Source: Pseudoteredinibacter isoporae_A (GTDB lineage: Bacteria > Pseudomonadota > Gammaproteobacteria > Pseudomonadales > Cellvibrionaceae). Taken from it: a stretch of 64,000 nucleotides of DNA. Every line of letters begins with the position of its first letter. Position 1 is the first letter of the stretch. The notes beneath the pieces are model-generated. The model searched no databases. It saw only the letters and a program-made list of their open reading frames with translations, and was not told where the DNA came from. The stretch is from NCBI RefSeq assembly GCF_040372805.1, contig NZ_BAABWJ010000009.1, positions 62,001 to 126,000 of the forward strand, in the 5' to 3' direction. Below are positions 8,716 through 18,038 of this stretch, one piece after another. A program made the translations under genes and the position numbers.

Positions 8716-9183
8716 ATGCAAGGTGATAGCGCAGTCATTGATTGGCTTAACAAATTACTTGAATATGAACTGACCGCTGTTGATCAGTATTTTATTCACT
8801 CACGCATGTATGAGGACTGGGGCCTTACTAAACTCTATGAGCGTATTGGTCATGAGCGTGATGATGAGTTGGGTCATGCCGATCTTTTGATTCGCCGCAT
8901 TTTGTTTCTTGGGGGGGTGCCGAATATGGCGAAACGCTCTCCAATGAATATCGGGCAAGACGTACCGGCGATGCTGCAAAGTGATTTGGACCTAGAAATT
9001 CACGTAGGCAACGAGCTGAAAGAAGCGATGGCTTATTGTGAATCGGTAAAAGACTATGTGACTCGCGATATCATGCTGAAAATGCTGGATGATACCGAAG
9101 TGGATCATGAGTATTGGTTGCGTCAGCAGCTGGGCTTGATTGACCGAATGGGTTTACAGAATTATCTTCAATTTGTTGCTTAA
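8716..9183 (+). CDS. ftnA: Bacterioferritin-family iron-storage protein, FtnA type without haem ligand
   Basis: 155 residues from ATG 8716 (AAAGG about 8 bases upstream; a GTG at 8707 is less likely). Ferroxidase ligands are in place: E18, E51, H54, E94, and the Glu/His pair in DTEVDHEYW. The residue aligning with the haem-ligating Met52 of E. coli Bfr is Leu52 (DDELGHAD). This matches the Pseudomonas FtnA subunit, whose MYEDWG-x-x-KLYER sequence is also shared. It assembles 24-mer shells that oxidise and store iron; lacking Met52, it probably cannot bind haem itself. No bacterioferritin-associated ferredoxin gene is adjacent. A strong hairpin follows. Confidence 0.93.
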   Translation: MQGDSAVIDWLNKLLEYELTAVDQYFIHSRMYEDWGLTKLYERIGHERDDELGHADLLIRRILFLGGVPNMAKRSPMNIGQDVPAMLQSDLDLEIHVGNELKEAMAYCESVKDYVTRDIMLKMLDDTEVDHEYWLRQQLGLIDRMGLQNYLQFVA

Positions 9184-9190
9184 TCTTTTT

Positions 9191-9211
9191 TGGGCCCAGT
9201 GACTGGGCCCA
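9191..9211 (+). terminator. Intrinsic terminator of ftnA
   Basis: TGGGCCCAG-TGA-CTGGGCCCA, 9-bp perfect stem followed by CTTCTTTTC, 8 bases after the ftnA stop. Confidence 0.85.
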
Positions 9212-9250
9212 CTTCTTTTCATTCAGACCTCTCTTCTTTCCTTGGTTTAC

Positions 9251-9862
9251 CTATTCGGTGAGGCCTTCCAGAAAACTGTCTACAAAATCTGACACCAGAA
9301 GACTCGATTCCGGCTTACTGGATGACAGAACAACACGCGTGAGTCCATCCACAAGTTCCATCATGAGGAAAAGATGTCTGCGCAGTTTCTTTTTGTCGAG
9401 CTGAGGCTGGGTCTTCAACACATAATCAGCCCATATTTCGGCATTTCTTTTTGATTCAGAAATTTCCAGTTCCGAGATGCGTGGGTCCGTGTGTATGGCA
9501 CAAAAAAGTCGGATTCGAAACGGCTCCTCTCTATGCAGTTCACAGTATTCCAAAAGTGCTTCTTTCAGTTTATCCCGTGCGGAAGTGGGATTCTCAGAGA
9601 GTGTCTTAATCAGCCTCTGGCGGTTTTCTTTAAACATCTCACTGGCCATGGAATAAATCAGAGACTGCTTATTATCAAAATATCGATACAAGGCCGCCTT
9701 AGTCATGCCGGCGGCTTCGGCAATGGCTGTCATGCTAACGGCTTCGGTGCCGCGTGAGCCGAACAGGCTTGCGGCGGCACAGTGAATGGCTTCCACAGTG
9801 GCTTTGCTGCGATCCTGTTCTGGCGTTCTGCGAACTTTCAAGGGAGTGAGTGATTTCGACAT
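9251..9862 (-). CDS. TetR/AcrR-family transcriptional regulator
   Basis: 203 residues. The N-terminal TetR helix-turn-helix is clear (about 20-66: ASLFGSRGTEAVSMTAIAEA then GMTKAALYRYFDNKQSLI). The C-terminal ligand domain is helical and not assignable. It is divergent from the amidohydrolase at 10146 across about 280 bp, so it may control that gene in response to its substrate or product (inference). A basic N terminus (LKVRRTPEQDRSK) precedes the HTH. Confidence 0.9.
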   Translation of the reverse strand: MSKSLTPLKVRRTPEQDRSKATVEAIHCAAASLFGSRGTEAVSMTAIAEAAGMTKAALYRYFDNKQSLIYSMASEMFKENRQRLIKTLSENPTSARDKLKEALLEYCELHREEPFRIRLFCAIHTDPRISELEISESKRNAEIWADYVLKTQPQLDKKKLRRHLFLMMELVDGLTRVVLSSSKPESSLLVSDFVDSFLEGLTE

Positions 9863-10145
9863 GGTGAGCTCTTAAATCAATGCGCTTCATTGACGATAGT
9901 ATCCCAGCCAATACGGCGAATCAAAACTCGGTAACGTAAGAGAATGACCATTGACAGCTATTGATGGTTTCGGTAATTTTAAAACGTGACCAATGGTAGT
10001 GTTTTATGAGTTTAGATAAATACATCCAAAGTGCATTGTATATTTGCCGGCAGTGGGCTCAGCTGAAACGACAATCGTCGGTGTGCCGGGGTGCGTCGAG
10101 CTCGAGTATGTTGAAAGTGCGTAGAGAGAAGGTTGAGGGCGTGTG

Positions 10146-11747
10146 ATGAAGACAGTTTCAGAACAAAGGTATTGTCTGCAAGGCGGCTTTGTTGTGGATG
10201 GCTCCGGTCGTCCGCCTTTTAAAGCCAGTGTTTTGGTCGACAAGGGAAAGATTGTCGAGATCTCGCAAGAACCGGTGGTAGATGCCGGCGAGTATATTGA
10301 TTGCACGGGTAAATTCATCGCGCCTGGGTTTATCGATGCTCACTCTCATATGGACTATTACGCAGCGACCGAAAACCCGGACTTTTTTGAATCGTTCACC
10401 CGTCAGGGAATTACCTCATTTGTGGGTGGGAACTGTGGTTTCAGTCCCTGCGCAGCAAAGAAAGATGGGCCGCACAAAGAACTTCTGGACAACACATTAT
10501 TTGAAGTGCCAAGTGACAAAAGTGTGGTGATGGATGATCTTCACCGCTTTGATCAAACTCTCGCCTATAGTGACATCGAGCATGGATTCTATTCCATGGT
10601 TGGGCATGGTAGCTACCGAACTTCAATCTCCGGGCATGAAGCTCGAGATCTGACTGAATCAGAAGAGACATTGCTGTTTCAAAAGCTTGAAGATGCTCTG
10701 AGTAAAGGGGCCATTGGTGTTTCACTGGGCTTGCAGTATAAGCCTGGCGTTTTCATATCACGAGATGAAATCGTAAAAGTGGCGAAACTGTGCAAAAAAC
10801 ACGGGAAAGTCATGGCCGTTCACGCAAGAGCATTTTCGAAGCTTTCCGGCACCTATCCATTAAAGCCGTTTGGGCGGGCACATAATCTTCTCGCAATTGA
10901 CGATATGATCAGTGTTGCTGAAGAAACCGGGGTGAAGCTGCAGTTCTCTCATTTGATCTTTGTGGGCAAGCAAACCTGGAAAACGTCCGATGAAGCTTTA
11001 GACTTGATTCAAGGTGCTCGTGAGCGCGGTGTTGACATCTGTTTTGATATCTTTCCCTACGATTGTGGTGCAACCTTACTGAATACCATTTTTCCTGATT
11101 GGTTTATGGCGGGAATGCCAGAAGCCGCCCAATCCACAATGGCGCGTCTGCGTTTGCGGGCTGAACTAGAAGTGGGATTTCGTTTGGTGGGTTTTGGGTA
11201 TGAAGATATAGTCATCAGCTTTTCAGGCTCAGAAGAATACAAAGGGTTTGAAGGTAAAAATGTATCCGAAATTGCTTGTCTGAAAAAACAAAGCAGATTT
11301 TACACCTTGATCGATATTCTCGAGAAGAGTAAAAGTTTAGCGCGTGTACTGAATAAATCCTACTACGGTCCCGGGCATATTGAGAGGCTGATGAAAAACC
11401 CTGCCGTTTTATTTTCAACGGATGCGTGGCCAGAGTTGCATGGTATTCAGAATCCTGCGGCGTTTGGCTCGTTCCCCAAGTTCCTTCAGATATCCAGGGA
11501 CGAGAATAATATTCCCTTAGAAAACTGCGTTCGCAAAATGACAGGCGCGACGGCGGATCGTTTTGGAATTGCTGACGTGGGTTATTTGAAGCCCGGGTAT
11601 CAGGCTGACATTGTAGTGTTCGATAGGGAAGAGGTTCAAGACACCACTTCAGCCAAAAATCACTCAGCGAAACCTCTTGGTATAGAGCAAGTATATATCA
11701 GAGGGACCAGAATACCTTTGGAAAATAAAGGCGTATCTGTTGGTTAG
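10146..11747 (+). CDS. N-acyl-D-amino-acid deacylase-like amidohydrolase
   Basis: 533 residues from ATG 10146 (GAGGG 8 bases upstream). Amidohydrolase-superfamily features: N-terminal beta-sandwich (GGFVVDGSGRPPF), metal motif APGFIDAHSHMD, a Cys ligand in GGNCGFSPCA, further ligands in AVHARAF and FSHLIFVG, and the catalytic Asp in LFSTDAWPE. A C-terminal sandwich follows (LKPGYQADIVVFD). This order fits the D-aminoacylase/N-acyl-D-glutamate deacylase group, which releases D-amino acids from N-acyl or similar amides; the usual SHHK loop is changed to SHLIFVG, so the substrate may differ. No signal peptide. The divergent TetR gene is the likely regulator. Confidence 0.82.
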   Translation: MKTVSEQRYCLQGGFVVDGSGRPPFKASVLVDKGKIVEISQEPVVDAGEYIDCTGKFIAPGFIDAHSHMDYYAATENPDFFESFTRQGITSFVGGNCGFSPCAAKKDGPHKELLDNTLFEVPSDKSVVMDDLHRFDQTLAYSDIEHGFYSMVGHGSYRTSISGHEARDLTESEETLLFQKLEDALSKGAIGVSLGLQYKPGVFISRDEIVKVAKLCKKHGKVMAVHARAFSKLSGTYPLKPFGRAHNLLAIDDMISVAEETGVKLQFSHLIFVGKQTWKTSDEALDLIQGARERGVDICFDIFPYDCGATLLNTIFPDWFMAGMPEAAQSTMARLRLRAELEVGFRLVGFGYEDIVISFSGSEEYKGFEGKNVSEIACLKKQSRFYTLIDILEKSKSLARVLNKSYYGPGHIERLMKNPAVLFSTDAWPELHGIQNPAAFGSFPKFLQISRDENNIPLENCVRKMTGATADRFGIADVGYLKPGYQADIVVFDREEVQDTTSAKNHSAKPLGIEQVYIRGTRIPLENKGVSVG

Positions 11748-11749
11748 CT

Positions 11750-12226
11750 TCACATATACAACAAAGTTGCGCTGAGCAATGTATAAGCGATCGCAGAGGC
11801 GATAGCTGACAGTCGGATGTCAATTCGCTTCTGGCTTTCGAGATAGATATACGTCAGGCTGGCACACGCAAGGCTGCTTCCCAAAGCGCTAAGTGTTGGG
11901 TAAATGACTAAATGGGTCAGTAGAAAGACTGAGGCAACAAATGCAGTAATGACGATTTTATTTTGTGTTACCTTGTGAATGAGGTGGACCAGTGTAACCT
12001 GAAAAATCAGTGTTTCCAGAACCGGGGAAAATACGCCGATATTCACTCTGACATTGATGTCCGGCTGCGCTACCCAACCCGTTAACACAGAAAGATAATC
12101 GAAATCGGACAGCACCTCTGGAGTCGTCACAATTGCGAAGAACAGTTCGAACAGCGTAATTGCCAGACAACACCATACCAAGCCCTTGATACAGTGAAGA
12201 AAAAAGAATGGGATGTCTTTGTACAT
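11750..12226 (-). CDS. Small integral membrane protein, weakly CPBP-protease-like
   Basis: 158 residues, four to five hydrophobic helices. SPVLETLIFQ followed by VFLLTH resembles the first two CPBP/Rce1 (CAAX-type protease) motifs, EExxxR and FxxxH. However, the second Glu is Thr and the Arg is Gln, and the third motif is not evident. If related, it is probably catalytically altered. GGGAGA precedes ATG 12226. It converges with the amidohydrolase, the stops lying only 2 bp apart. Function unknown. Confidence 0.55.
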   Translation of the reverse strand: MYKDIPFFFLHCIKGLVWCCLAITLFELFFAIVTTPEVLSDFDYLSVLTGWVAQPDINVRVNIGVFSPVLETLIFQVTLVHLIHKVTQNKIVITAFVASVFLLTHLVIYPTLSALGSSLACASLTYIYLESQKRIDIRLSAIASAIAYTLLSATLLYM

Positions 12227-12387
12227 ATTGTCTCCCTTGAGATATCAAAAGGGAAACTGTAAAGGGGCGGGCTTAATCAGCTCAATGAGCAAAAAGTCAG
12301 TTATTCCTATAGCGGATGTAAATAGATGGTCTGAACAAACAGACCGAAGATTAAAAGTTGCACTTTTGCTTTACTAGTGACGGTTTG

Positions 12388-13515
12388 TCAAACAGGGCTA
12401 CGCTTCGTTCGGTGAGATCGCCAGCCAAGCAATAGCAGCATGACACTCAAAGCCATCAGGCTTGTAGTACTCATACTCGGGACAGCCTGTGCGCCAGAGG
12501 TTGATGCCGGAAATCCGATACCCGTTGGGGTGATGCCGCTGATGTCTGAACCAGGCCAACCTGAATTACCAATGTAATAAGTAATGGTTGCCAAACCCGG
12601 GTTATTTCCAAAGCTAGCGAGTGGGTCTGTATCCGTCAGGGTTGGCCGTGTGCCGTCGAAATGCACAGTGGTAAGCGAATTAAAACTGAACGCAAAGTTC
12701 TGTATCGTTGTAACACTGGCTGGAATGGTGAGTGTGGTCAGTTGATTGTTGCCAAAGCTTGCTACTCCGATATCTTCAAGCCCCTCATTTAGCGTGAGGC
12801 TGTTCAGTGAGGTGTTTGCAAAAGCCTGATTGCCAATACTGGTAATGTGACTGGGAATGCTGAGGTTAATGAGCGGATTTGAGGCAAATATCTCCTCGGG
12901 GATGTGTGTCATGTTCGATGGGAGCGTAAAGCTACTGATGTTATTGGATTGAAATATCTGAACACCGAATGTAGTGATACTGCTTGGAATGTTTACGCTG
13001 GTCAGAGAGTTATTGATAAAAGCCCGTGTGCCGATGCTGGTCAGTGTGTTGGGCAAATTAATACTGGTGAGATTGTTCTCTCGAAACCCATCTAATCCAA
13101 TGTTAAGCAAACCATTGGGCAAGTTAACGCTGTTGAGGTTGTTGCCTCGAAAGGCATTATCGCCAATCGTTGTAACACCGGAAGGCAAATTGACACTGGT
13201 CAGATTATTATCTCTAAACGCTTGATTCCCAATTGTCACCAGGCTACTGGGCAAGTTTATCGTGTTGAGTATGCCGCTCGACGCTCCGAACGCATTGAAA
13301 GCGTCGTCTGCAATTTCAACGACGGGTTTTCCGGGATCGCTCGCCAAGGTATCTGGTATGGTCAGATTGGCAGGACAAACACCGGTGCAACCATCGATTC
13401 GCAAAGTGCCGCCAAGGTCGGTGAATTCCAATCCTGAAACGGGGTCGCTCGCGGCGAGCAAATTCTGCTGCATGAGTAAGCAGAGGGAAATCAGAAGACT
13501 GTATGTTTTATACAT
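12388..13515 (-). CDS. Secreted leucine-rich-repeat protein (BspA-like) with C-terminal sorting tail
   Basis: 375 residues: signal peptide (LLISLCLLMQQNLLAA), an N-terminal part with a CTGVC pair, then about ten repeats of ~23 residues of the form 'LTSVNLPSGVTTIGDNAFRGNN' (LRR_5/BspA type), and a C-terminal tail: VPSMSTTS, a hydrophobic helix, then RSHRTKRSPV. That tail (VPxM motif, helix, basic end) looks like the IPTL/VPxxP-CTERM class of envelope sorting signals. BspA-like repeats often mediate adhesion. The repeats make the DNA look tandemly repetitive at 12770-13260. AAGGT precedes ATG 13515. Confidence 0.8.
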   Translation of the reverse strand: MYKTYSLLISLCLLMQQNLLAASDPVSGLEFTDLGGTLRIDGCTGVCPANLTIPDTLASDPGKPVVEIADDAFNAFGASSGILNTINLPSSLVTIGNQAFRDNNLTSVNLPSGVTTIGDNAFRGNNLNSVNLPNGLLNIGLDGFRENNLTSINLPNTLTSIGTRAFINNSLTSVNIPSSITTFGVQIFQSNNISSFTLPSNMTHIPEEIFASNPLINLSIPSHITSIGNQAFANTSLNSLTLNEGLEDIGVASFGNNQLTTLTIPASVTTIQNFAFSFNSLTTVHFDGTRPTLTDTDPLASFGNNPGLATITYYIGNSGWPGSDISGITPTGIGFPASTSGAQAVPSMSTTSLMALSVMLLLLGWRSHRTKRSPV

Positions 13516-13866
13516 TGTTAATACCTTATTAAACGTCTTTGATGTCGGTATTTAGCCATGGGCGTGTATTACTTTGCCTGTGTGAAAATGAAGACTTTCT
13601 GAACAACAGCGTGCAATTGAAAATATAGCCTAGGAAACTACTGGTCGTTTGAATCTTTTTTGGGTTTTGCTTTTCATTTCGGGACGAAATTTTTATTTCT
13701 GTCCCCACGGGAAAAGAATTTTAAAGTTTGAAGGAAAATCAAAAGGAAATAGATAGGGAGTTGTTAATCAGAGATCTACTGGGTTGGATTTGGTATCAAT
13801 GATGAATCATGAATGCCCCTGAAAAGATAATTTAAAGTGATGCTCTAAAAAGGGCAATCGCGAAAC
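13516..13866. other. A/T-rich intergenic region
   Basis: About 350 bases between the start of the LRR gene and the end of the UDG-like gene, both on the minus strand. It should contain the LRR gene promoter. No hairpin, repeat or coding signature stood out. Confidence 0.5.
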
Positions 13867-14520
13867 TTAACGCAATGAGTAAAGTTTGGACATTTGTTTT
13901 CTGAAGTCTTTCTCACCTCCATAGCTTGGATGGCGAACTTTGTATATAGGAAGGTGATTAAACACCTTGGCAGCGTTGGTATAGGCATCGTTTCCAATGG
14001 CAACAATTCTTTTGGGTTGTAACAAACTGATGATGCTTTCCAAAACACTCAATCCGTAATCACGTTCCTTACTGGTATGACTTCGATTGCTCAGTGGCTT
14101 ATTTTCTTCGTAAGGGTGAAAAGGAAATACATTCCAAGTGAAAATATTTTCATTGGATTTTTCGAGAAAGTTCCAGATGTTCAAGGCTGTGCGTTCGGCA
14201 AATGCCTCTCCCTTAGTCGCTCGATTGATTTCGGCTTTCCAAAAGTGCTTAGCTTGTTCAAAACGAGCTTCATCGGTCAAGGCAAGGCCGGTTCGTCGTC
14301 CGCCTCGGTGCCCCAAATCTCGACCAATCCAGATCGAGTCGACTGTGTTAGTCTGAAGCGAATTCAAAATATTAGAAAGGTTCTTGGAGCGAATGGCGCT
14401 GGCATTGTAACGATCGTATACCGGGCAAATATCCGTGTAAGGGTTGAAGACATTACTGCCCTGATAGGATTTGAGTTCACGGATAAATCTGGAGGTGTTC
14501 ATGGGGTGGTCGATAGCCAA
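13867..14520 (-). CDS. Uracil-DNA-glycosylase-superfamily protein
   Basis: 217 residues from TTG 14520 (ATG 14502 is an equally possible start; neither has a good ribosome-binding site). The order NVFNPY, then IRSKNL, then IGRDLGHRGGRRTGLALTDE, a middle WNVFPFHP and a C-terminal VRHPSYGG matches a UDG-superfamily group with a 'GEAPGxxGGRxTGIPxTSE' motif and an HPS motif. In this protein the first motif reads GRDLG instead of GEAPG, so base specificity may differ. The superfamily excises uracil or related bases from DNA. No partner genes are adjacent; it is divergent from the acyl-CoA synthetase. Confidence 0.75.
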   Translation of the reverse strand: MAIDHPMNTSRFIRELKSYQGSNVFNPYTDICPVYDRYNASAIRSKNLSNILNSLQTNTVDSIWIGRDLGHRGGRRTGLALTDEARFEQAKHFWKAEINRATKGEAFAERTALNIWNFLEKSNENIFTWNVFPFHPYEENKPLSNRSHTSKERDYGLSVLESIISLLQPKRIVAIGNDAYTNAAKVFNHLPIYKVRHPSYGGEKDFRKQMSKLYSLR

Positions 14521-14623
14521 TTGTTATCAAGTTCTGAATGTTGATTATATCACCTTGTTCATGGTTCACTAAAGGCAATGCCTTGCGCTTTTAATGTATC
14601 GAATAATAAAAACTAGGTGCCTC

Positions 14624-16288
14624 ATGAATCTGGACTATAGCCATGCCACAGGGGAGACAGGGAGCTCTCTGCTCAACACTACGATTGGGGATCAGCTGGA
14701 AAAAACAGCTGAGCTTTATCCCGAAAAAACGGCCTTGATCGTGGAACACCAAGGCATTGAGTGGAGTTATCAACAGTTCAATGACAAGGTAAACAGTCTG
14801 GCAATCAGTCTTATTAATCTTGGCATCCAGGCGGGCGATCGGGTTGCGATCTGGGGGCCAAATTCTTATGAGTGGGTGCTGACGCAGTTCGCCACGGCTA
14901 AGATTGGCGCGATATTGGTCTGCATCAATCCAGCGTATCGCCTTTATGAACTGGAATACGCGTTGAACAAAGCATCTTGTAAGGCGATTGTGTTAGCGGG
15001 GGAATTTAAGAGCTCTGATTATGTTTCGATGTTAACAAACTTGGTACCTGAGTTGTCTCAAGAACAAGACGTTCTGAACAGTGAAAAACTGCCTCATATG
15101 AAACAGGTTGTCCGTATGGGGGCGCAAACAAGTAGCGGAATGAATAATTTTGATGATTTGCTCGAGATTCAGGCTTCGAATGCAGACGTTCGCGCTTTAA
15201 GCCCAGGGTTATCCCCGGACGATGCCATCAATATTCAGTTTACATCGGGCACCACGGGTAGTCCGAAAGGTGCTACTTTGAGCCACAATAACATTCTCAA
15301 TAACGGTTACTTTGTGGGCGCTAGTATGGCCTTAACGCCTGAGGATAGACTCTGCATTCCGGTCCCGCTGTATCACTGCTTTGGTATGGTTATGGGGAAT
15401 CTGGCCTGTGTAAGTCATGGCGCGACCATGGTTTACCCTAGTGATGGCTTCGACCCGAAGGCCACACTGGAAACTGTAGAGCGCCGTCGTTGCACCGCTT
15501 TGCACGGCGTGCCCACCATGTTTATTGCTGAGTTGGATACCGCAGGGCAATACGATTTATCGTCTCTTAGAACCGGTATCATGGCCGGCGCTCCCTGTCC
15601 TGAAGACGTGATGAAAAAAGTGATGGACAACATGCACATGAAACATGTGTTGATAGCTTATGGCCAAACGGAACTCAGTCCGGTAAATCATATCACCTCA
15701 CATGACGACTCTTTGGTGCGAAGAATTTCCACTGTGGGTAAGCCCGGCCCACACTTGGAAGTTAAAATTGTTGATGAGCATGGCAAAACCGTACCCGTCG
15801 GTGAAAAAGGTGAGATCTGTACCAAAGGGTATTCTGTTATGAAGGGTTACTGGGATGAACCGGAAAAAACTTCAGACACGATTGATTCAGATGGCTGGCT
15901 GCATTCTGGTGATCTTGGGGTGATGGACAACAGTGGTTATGTCAAAATTGTGGGTCGCATCAAGGATATGATTATCCGAGGTGGCGAGAATATTTACCCC
16001 CGGGAAATCGAAGAGTTTTTGATCCGTCATCCTAAAATTGAAGACGTTCATGTGTTCGGCATTCCCGATGACACAATGGGTGAAGAAGTGTGCGCTTGGG
16101 TAAAGTTGAGCGGAAAGAATACTTGCTCAGAAAACGATATTCTCAACTTTTGCAAAGGGCAAATCACTCACTTCAAAATCCCCAGACATATATCCTTTGT
16201 GTCCGAGTTTCCAATGACCGTAACGGGTAAAGTTCAGAAGTTCAAAATGCGAGAAATCATGGCTCAACAGCTGAACGATAGGCGTTAG
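14624..16288 (+). CDS. AMP-binding acyl-CoA synthetase
   Basis: 554 residues from ATG 14624 (AGGTG just upstream). ANL-superfamily motifs: P-loop FTSGTTGSPKGATLSH, YGQTELSP, GWLHSGDLG, RIKDMIIRGGENIYP and the C-terminal catalytic Lys in TVTGKVQKFKM. It activates a carboxylic acid to acyl-AMP and then to acyl-CoA in the cytosol. The N-terminal DYSHATG plus overall pattern resembles medium/long-chain fatty-acyl-CoA synthetases of Pseudomonas degradation pathways; the substrate cannot be read from sequence. It stands alone. Confidence 0.9.
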   Translation: MNLDYSHATGETGSSLLNTTIGDQLEKTAELYPEKTALIVEHQGIEWSYQQFNDKVNSLAISLINLGIQAGDRVAIWGPNSYEWVLTQFATAKIGAILVCINPAYRLYELEYALNKASCKAIVLAGEFKSSDYVSMLTNLVPELSQEQDVLNSEKLPHMKQVVRMGAQTSSGMNNFDDLLEIQASNADVRALSPGLSPDDAINIQFTSGTTGSPKGATLSHNNILNNGYFVGASMALTPEDRLCIPVPLYHCFGMVMGNLACVSHGATMVYPSDGFDPKATLETVERRRCTALHGVPTMFIAELDTAGQYDLSSLRTGIMAGAPCPEDVMKKVMDNMHMKHVLIAYGQTELSPVNHITSHDDSLVRRISTVGKPGPHLEVKIVDEHGKTVPVGEKGEICTKGYSVMKGYWDEPEKTSDTIDSDGWLHSGDLGVMDNSGYVKIVGRIKDMIIRGGENIYPREIEEFLIRHPKIEDVHVFGIPDDTMGEEVCAWVKLSGKNTCSENDILNFCKGQITHFKIPRHISFVSEFPMTVTGKVQKFKMREIMAQQLNDRR

Positions 16289-16310
16289 AGGGAGTGATTT
16301 TTCGAATGCC

Positions 16311-16348
16311 CCTTGGTATCCAGTATTGAGAAAAGCTGGATACCAAGG
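16311..16348. terminator. Long perfect stem-loop between convergent genes
   Basis: CCTTGGTATCCAG...CTGGATACCAAGG, 13-bp perfect arms with a 12-base loop, in the 70-bp gap between the ends of the acyl-CoA synthetase and chemoreceptor genes. There is no T-run on either strand, but the position and symmetry suit a bidirectional 3'-end hairpin. Confidence 0.65.
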
Positions 16349-16358
16349 AGAGTAAGAA

Positions 16359-18038
16359 TTAATAGCGGAAGCGTTTGACCAGCGCCAGCAACTCATCAGA
16401 CATGTTACTGGCCTCTGTCATTGCTTCTGTAATGGTGCGAGTGCTGCGGGTGTTTTCAGCGCCCATATTGGAAATGTGCGCAATATTGCGATCGATTTCT
16501 TCAGTAACGCTGATTTGCTGTGAAGAAGCGTCCGATATTTGTCCGCTCATCATATTGATGTGATCAATAGAGCCCGCAATGGATACCAGCGTTTCACCGG
16601 CATTCTTTACCTGTTCCACCACGGCTTCCGATTGAGAGCGGCTGATGTCCATTACATTGACGGCTTTCTTGGAGCCGGCTTGCACAGTTTCGATCATCTC
16701 GCGAATAGATTCAGTTGATTCCTGTGTGCGCCCGGCCAATGTGCGCACTTCATCGGCGACTACAGCGAAACCTCGTCCTTGTTCGCCAGCACGGGCGGCT
16801 TCAATAGCCGCATTTAAGGCCAGAAGATTGGTTTGTTCTGCAATACTGCTGATGACTTCCAGGACAGAGCTAATGTTTTCGGTATCTTGCTCAAGTTGAC
16901 TGATGACCAACGAGGCGTTTTGAATTTGATCGGCAAGCTCCAGCACTTCAGAGGTGGCTGTCCGCAGAACTTGTTCCCCATTGTTGGCCTCCCGACTCGC
17001 TTGATTAGCCGCCGCCGCTGTATCGCCTGCGTTGCTGGAAACCTCCTTCGAGGTGTCGTACATTCGGATGGTAGCTTGGGCGACTTGCTCGGTTTCTCTT
17101 TGCTGCTCCACAATATTGCGGTCCGCCTGGTAGGCGGTCGTGGAAACGTTCGATACGGTACTGCTCAAGCGTTCAGCCGAAGCATGGATCGTGTCCATAA
17201 CCTCGATTAACTGGTTTTGCATGTTCCGAATGGGAGTATGAATTTCGTCTTCGCCGGGAATGTCATGGCTTAGATCACCTTCGGCAATGACTTTGAGCCT
17301 ATTCCCGACCCTATTCAAATGCTCTTGAGTGATTGTGGCGATGCGCCAGCATAAAAGAAAACCAATCAATGCTGAAAATACAAACAGCGTGATTTGTTTG
17401 GACTCTGCATCGGCTTCGAGCGTTGTTGCGGTTCGGGCGGCTTGCTCGGTGAAGCTTTCGATTTCAATCACCAGAGTACTCAAACGACTATCCAGTTCGC
17501 TTTCAATGTTTACAATATCTTGGGACAGCGCGTGAACCTCGGTAAGATCGCCAGCGGCGAGCGCTCGAAAGATATGGCTTGCTTCTTTGTCGTAGACTTT
17601 GTGAAGCTTCTGAACGTCTCGAAGGCCTTGATCGACAGTGCGGAACTCTTTTTCATGCTCTTGGCTATGGGGAATGGCAAGAATCGCCTGGGTCTTCTTC
17701 AGGGCGTCTGCAATTTCCACATCCACTTTTTGCGATAATTGTTTATATTTTTCCTTCTCTTCTTGCATAAGGGCAACAACCGTACTGGACGGGTCAGTTT
17801 GTTCCCCATAGCGAATAGCGCGTTCGAAATGAACGGCTTGCTCGAGCTGGTGAATCGTGATCTTGGTCAAAACCTCAACAAGAGGAAGGTTTTCCTCAGT
17901 AATGTTCTTCAGCTCTTTGCCAATGGAATGCATCGACAGAATAGCGGTTAAGGAGGAGGCGATAAGTAAAGACAATAGAGCGGCGGTAATCAATAAGAAC
18001 CTGCCGCGAATGGACATGCGCGAAATTAAACTGGACAT
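16359..18038 (-). CDS. Methyl-accepting chemotaxis protein
   Basis: 559 residues: N-terminal membrane helix (LITAALLSLLIASSLTAIL), a periplasmic helical sensor (about 35-210), a second membrane helix (LFVFSALIGFLLCW), a HAMP segment, and the cytoplasmic signalling domain with the conserved hairpin tip IAEQTNLLALNAAIEAARAG and GRGFAVVADEVRTLA. It senses an unknown ligand and controls CheA. No CheB/CheR-binding pentapeptide is present at the C terminus (ends LLALVKRFRY). AGGT precedes ATG 18038. Confidence 0.94.
   Translation of the reverse strand: MSSLISRMSIRGRFLLITAALLSLLIASSLTAILSMHSIGKELKNITEENLPLVEVLTKITIHQLEQAVHFERAIRYGEQTDPSSTVVALMQEEKEKYKQLSQKVDVEIADALKKTQAILAIPHSQEHEKEFRTVDQGLRDVQKLHKVYDKEASHIFRALAAGDLTEVHALSQDIVNIESELDSRLSTLVIEIESFTEQAARTATTLEADAESKQITLFVFSALIGFLLCWRIATITQEHLNRVGNRLKVIAEGDLSHDIPGEDEIHTPIRNMQNQLIEVMDTIHASAERLSSTVSNVSTTAYQADRNIVEQQRETEQVAQATIRMYDTSKEVSSNAGDTAAAANQASREANNGEQVLRTATSEVLELADQIQNASLVISQLEQDTENISSVLEVISSIAEQTNLLALNAAIEAARAGEQGRGFAVVADEVRTLAGRTQESTESIREMIETVQAGSKKAVNVMDISRSQSEAVVEQVKNAGETLVSIAGSIDHINMMSGQISDASSQQISVTEEIDRNIAHISNMGAENTRSTRTITEAMTEASNMSDELLALVKRFRY

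Noticed and set aside
12770..13260. Tandem-repeat DNA that could be taken for a CRISPR or satellite
   Set aside because: The ~69-base periodicity follows the 23-residue leucine-rich repeats in frame; repeats are diverged and have no spacer structure.
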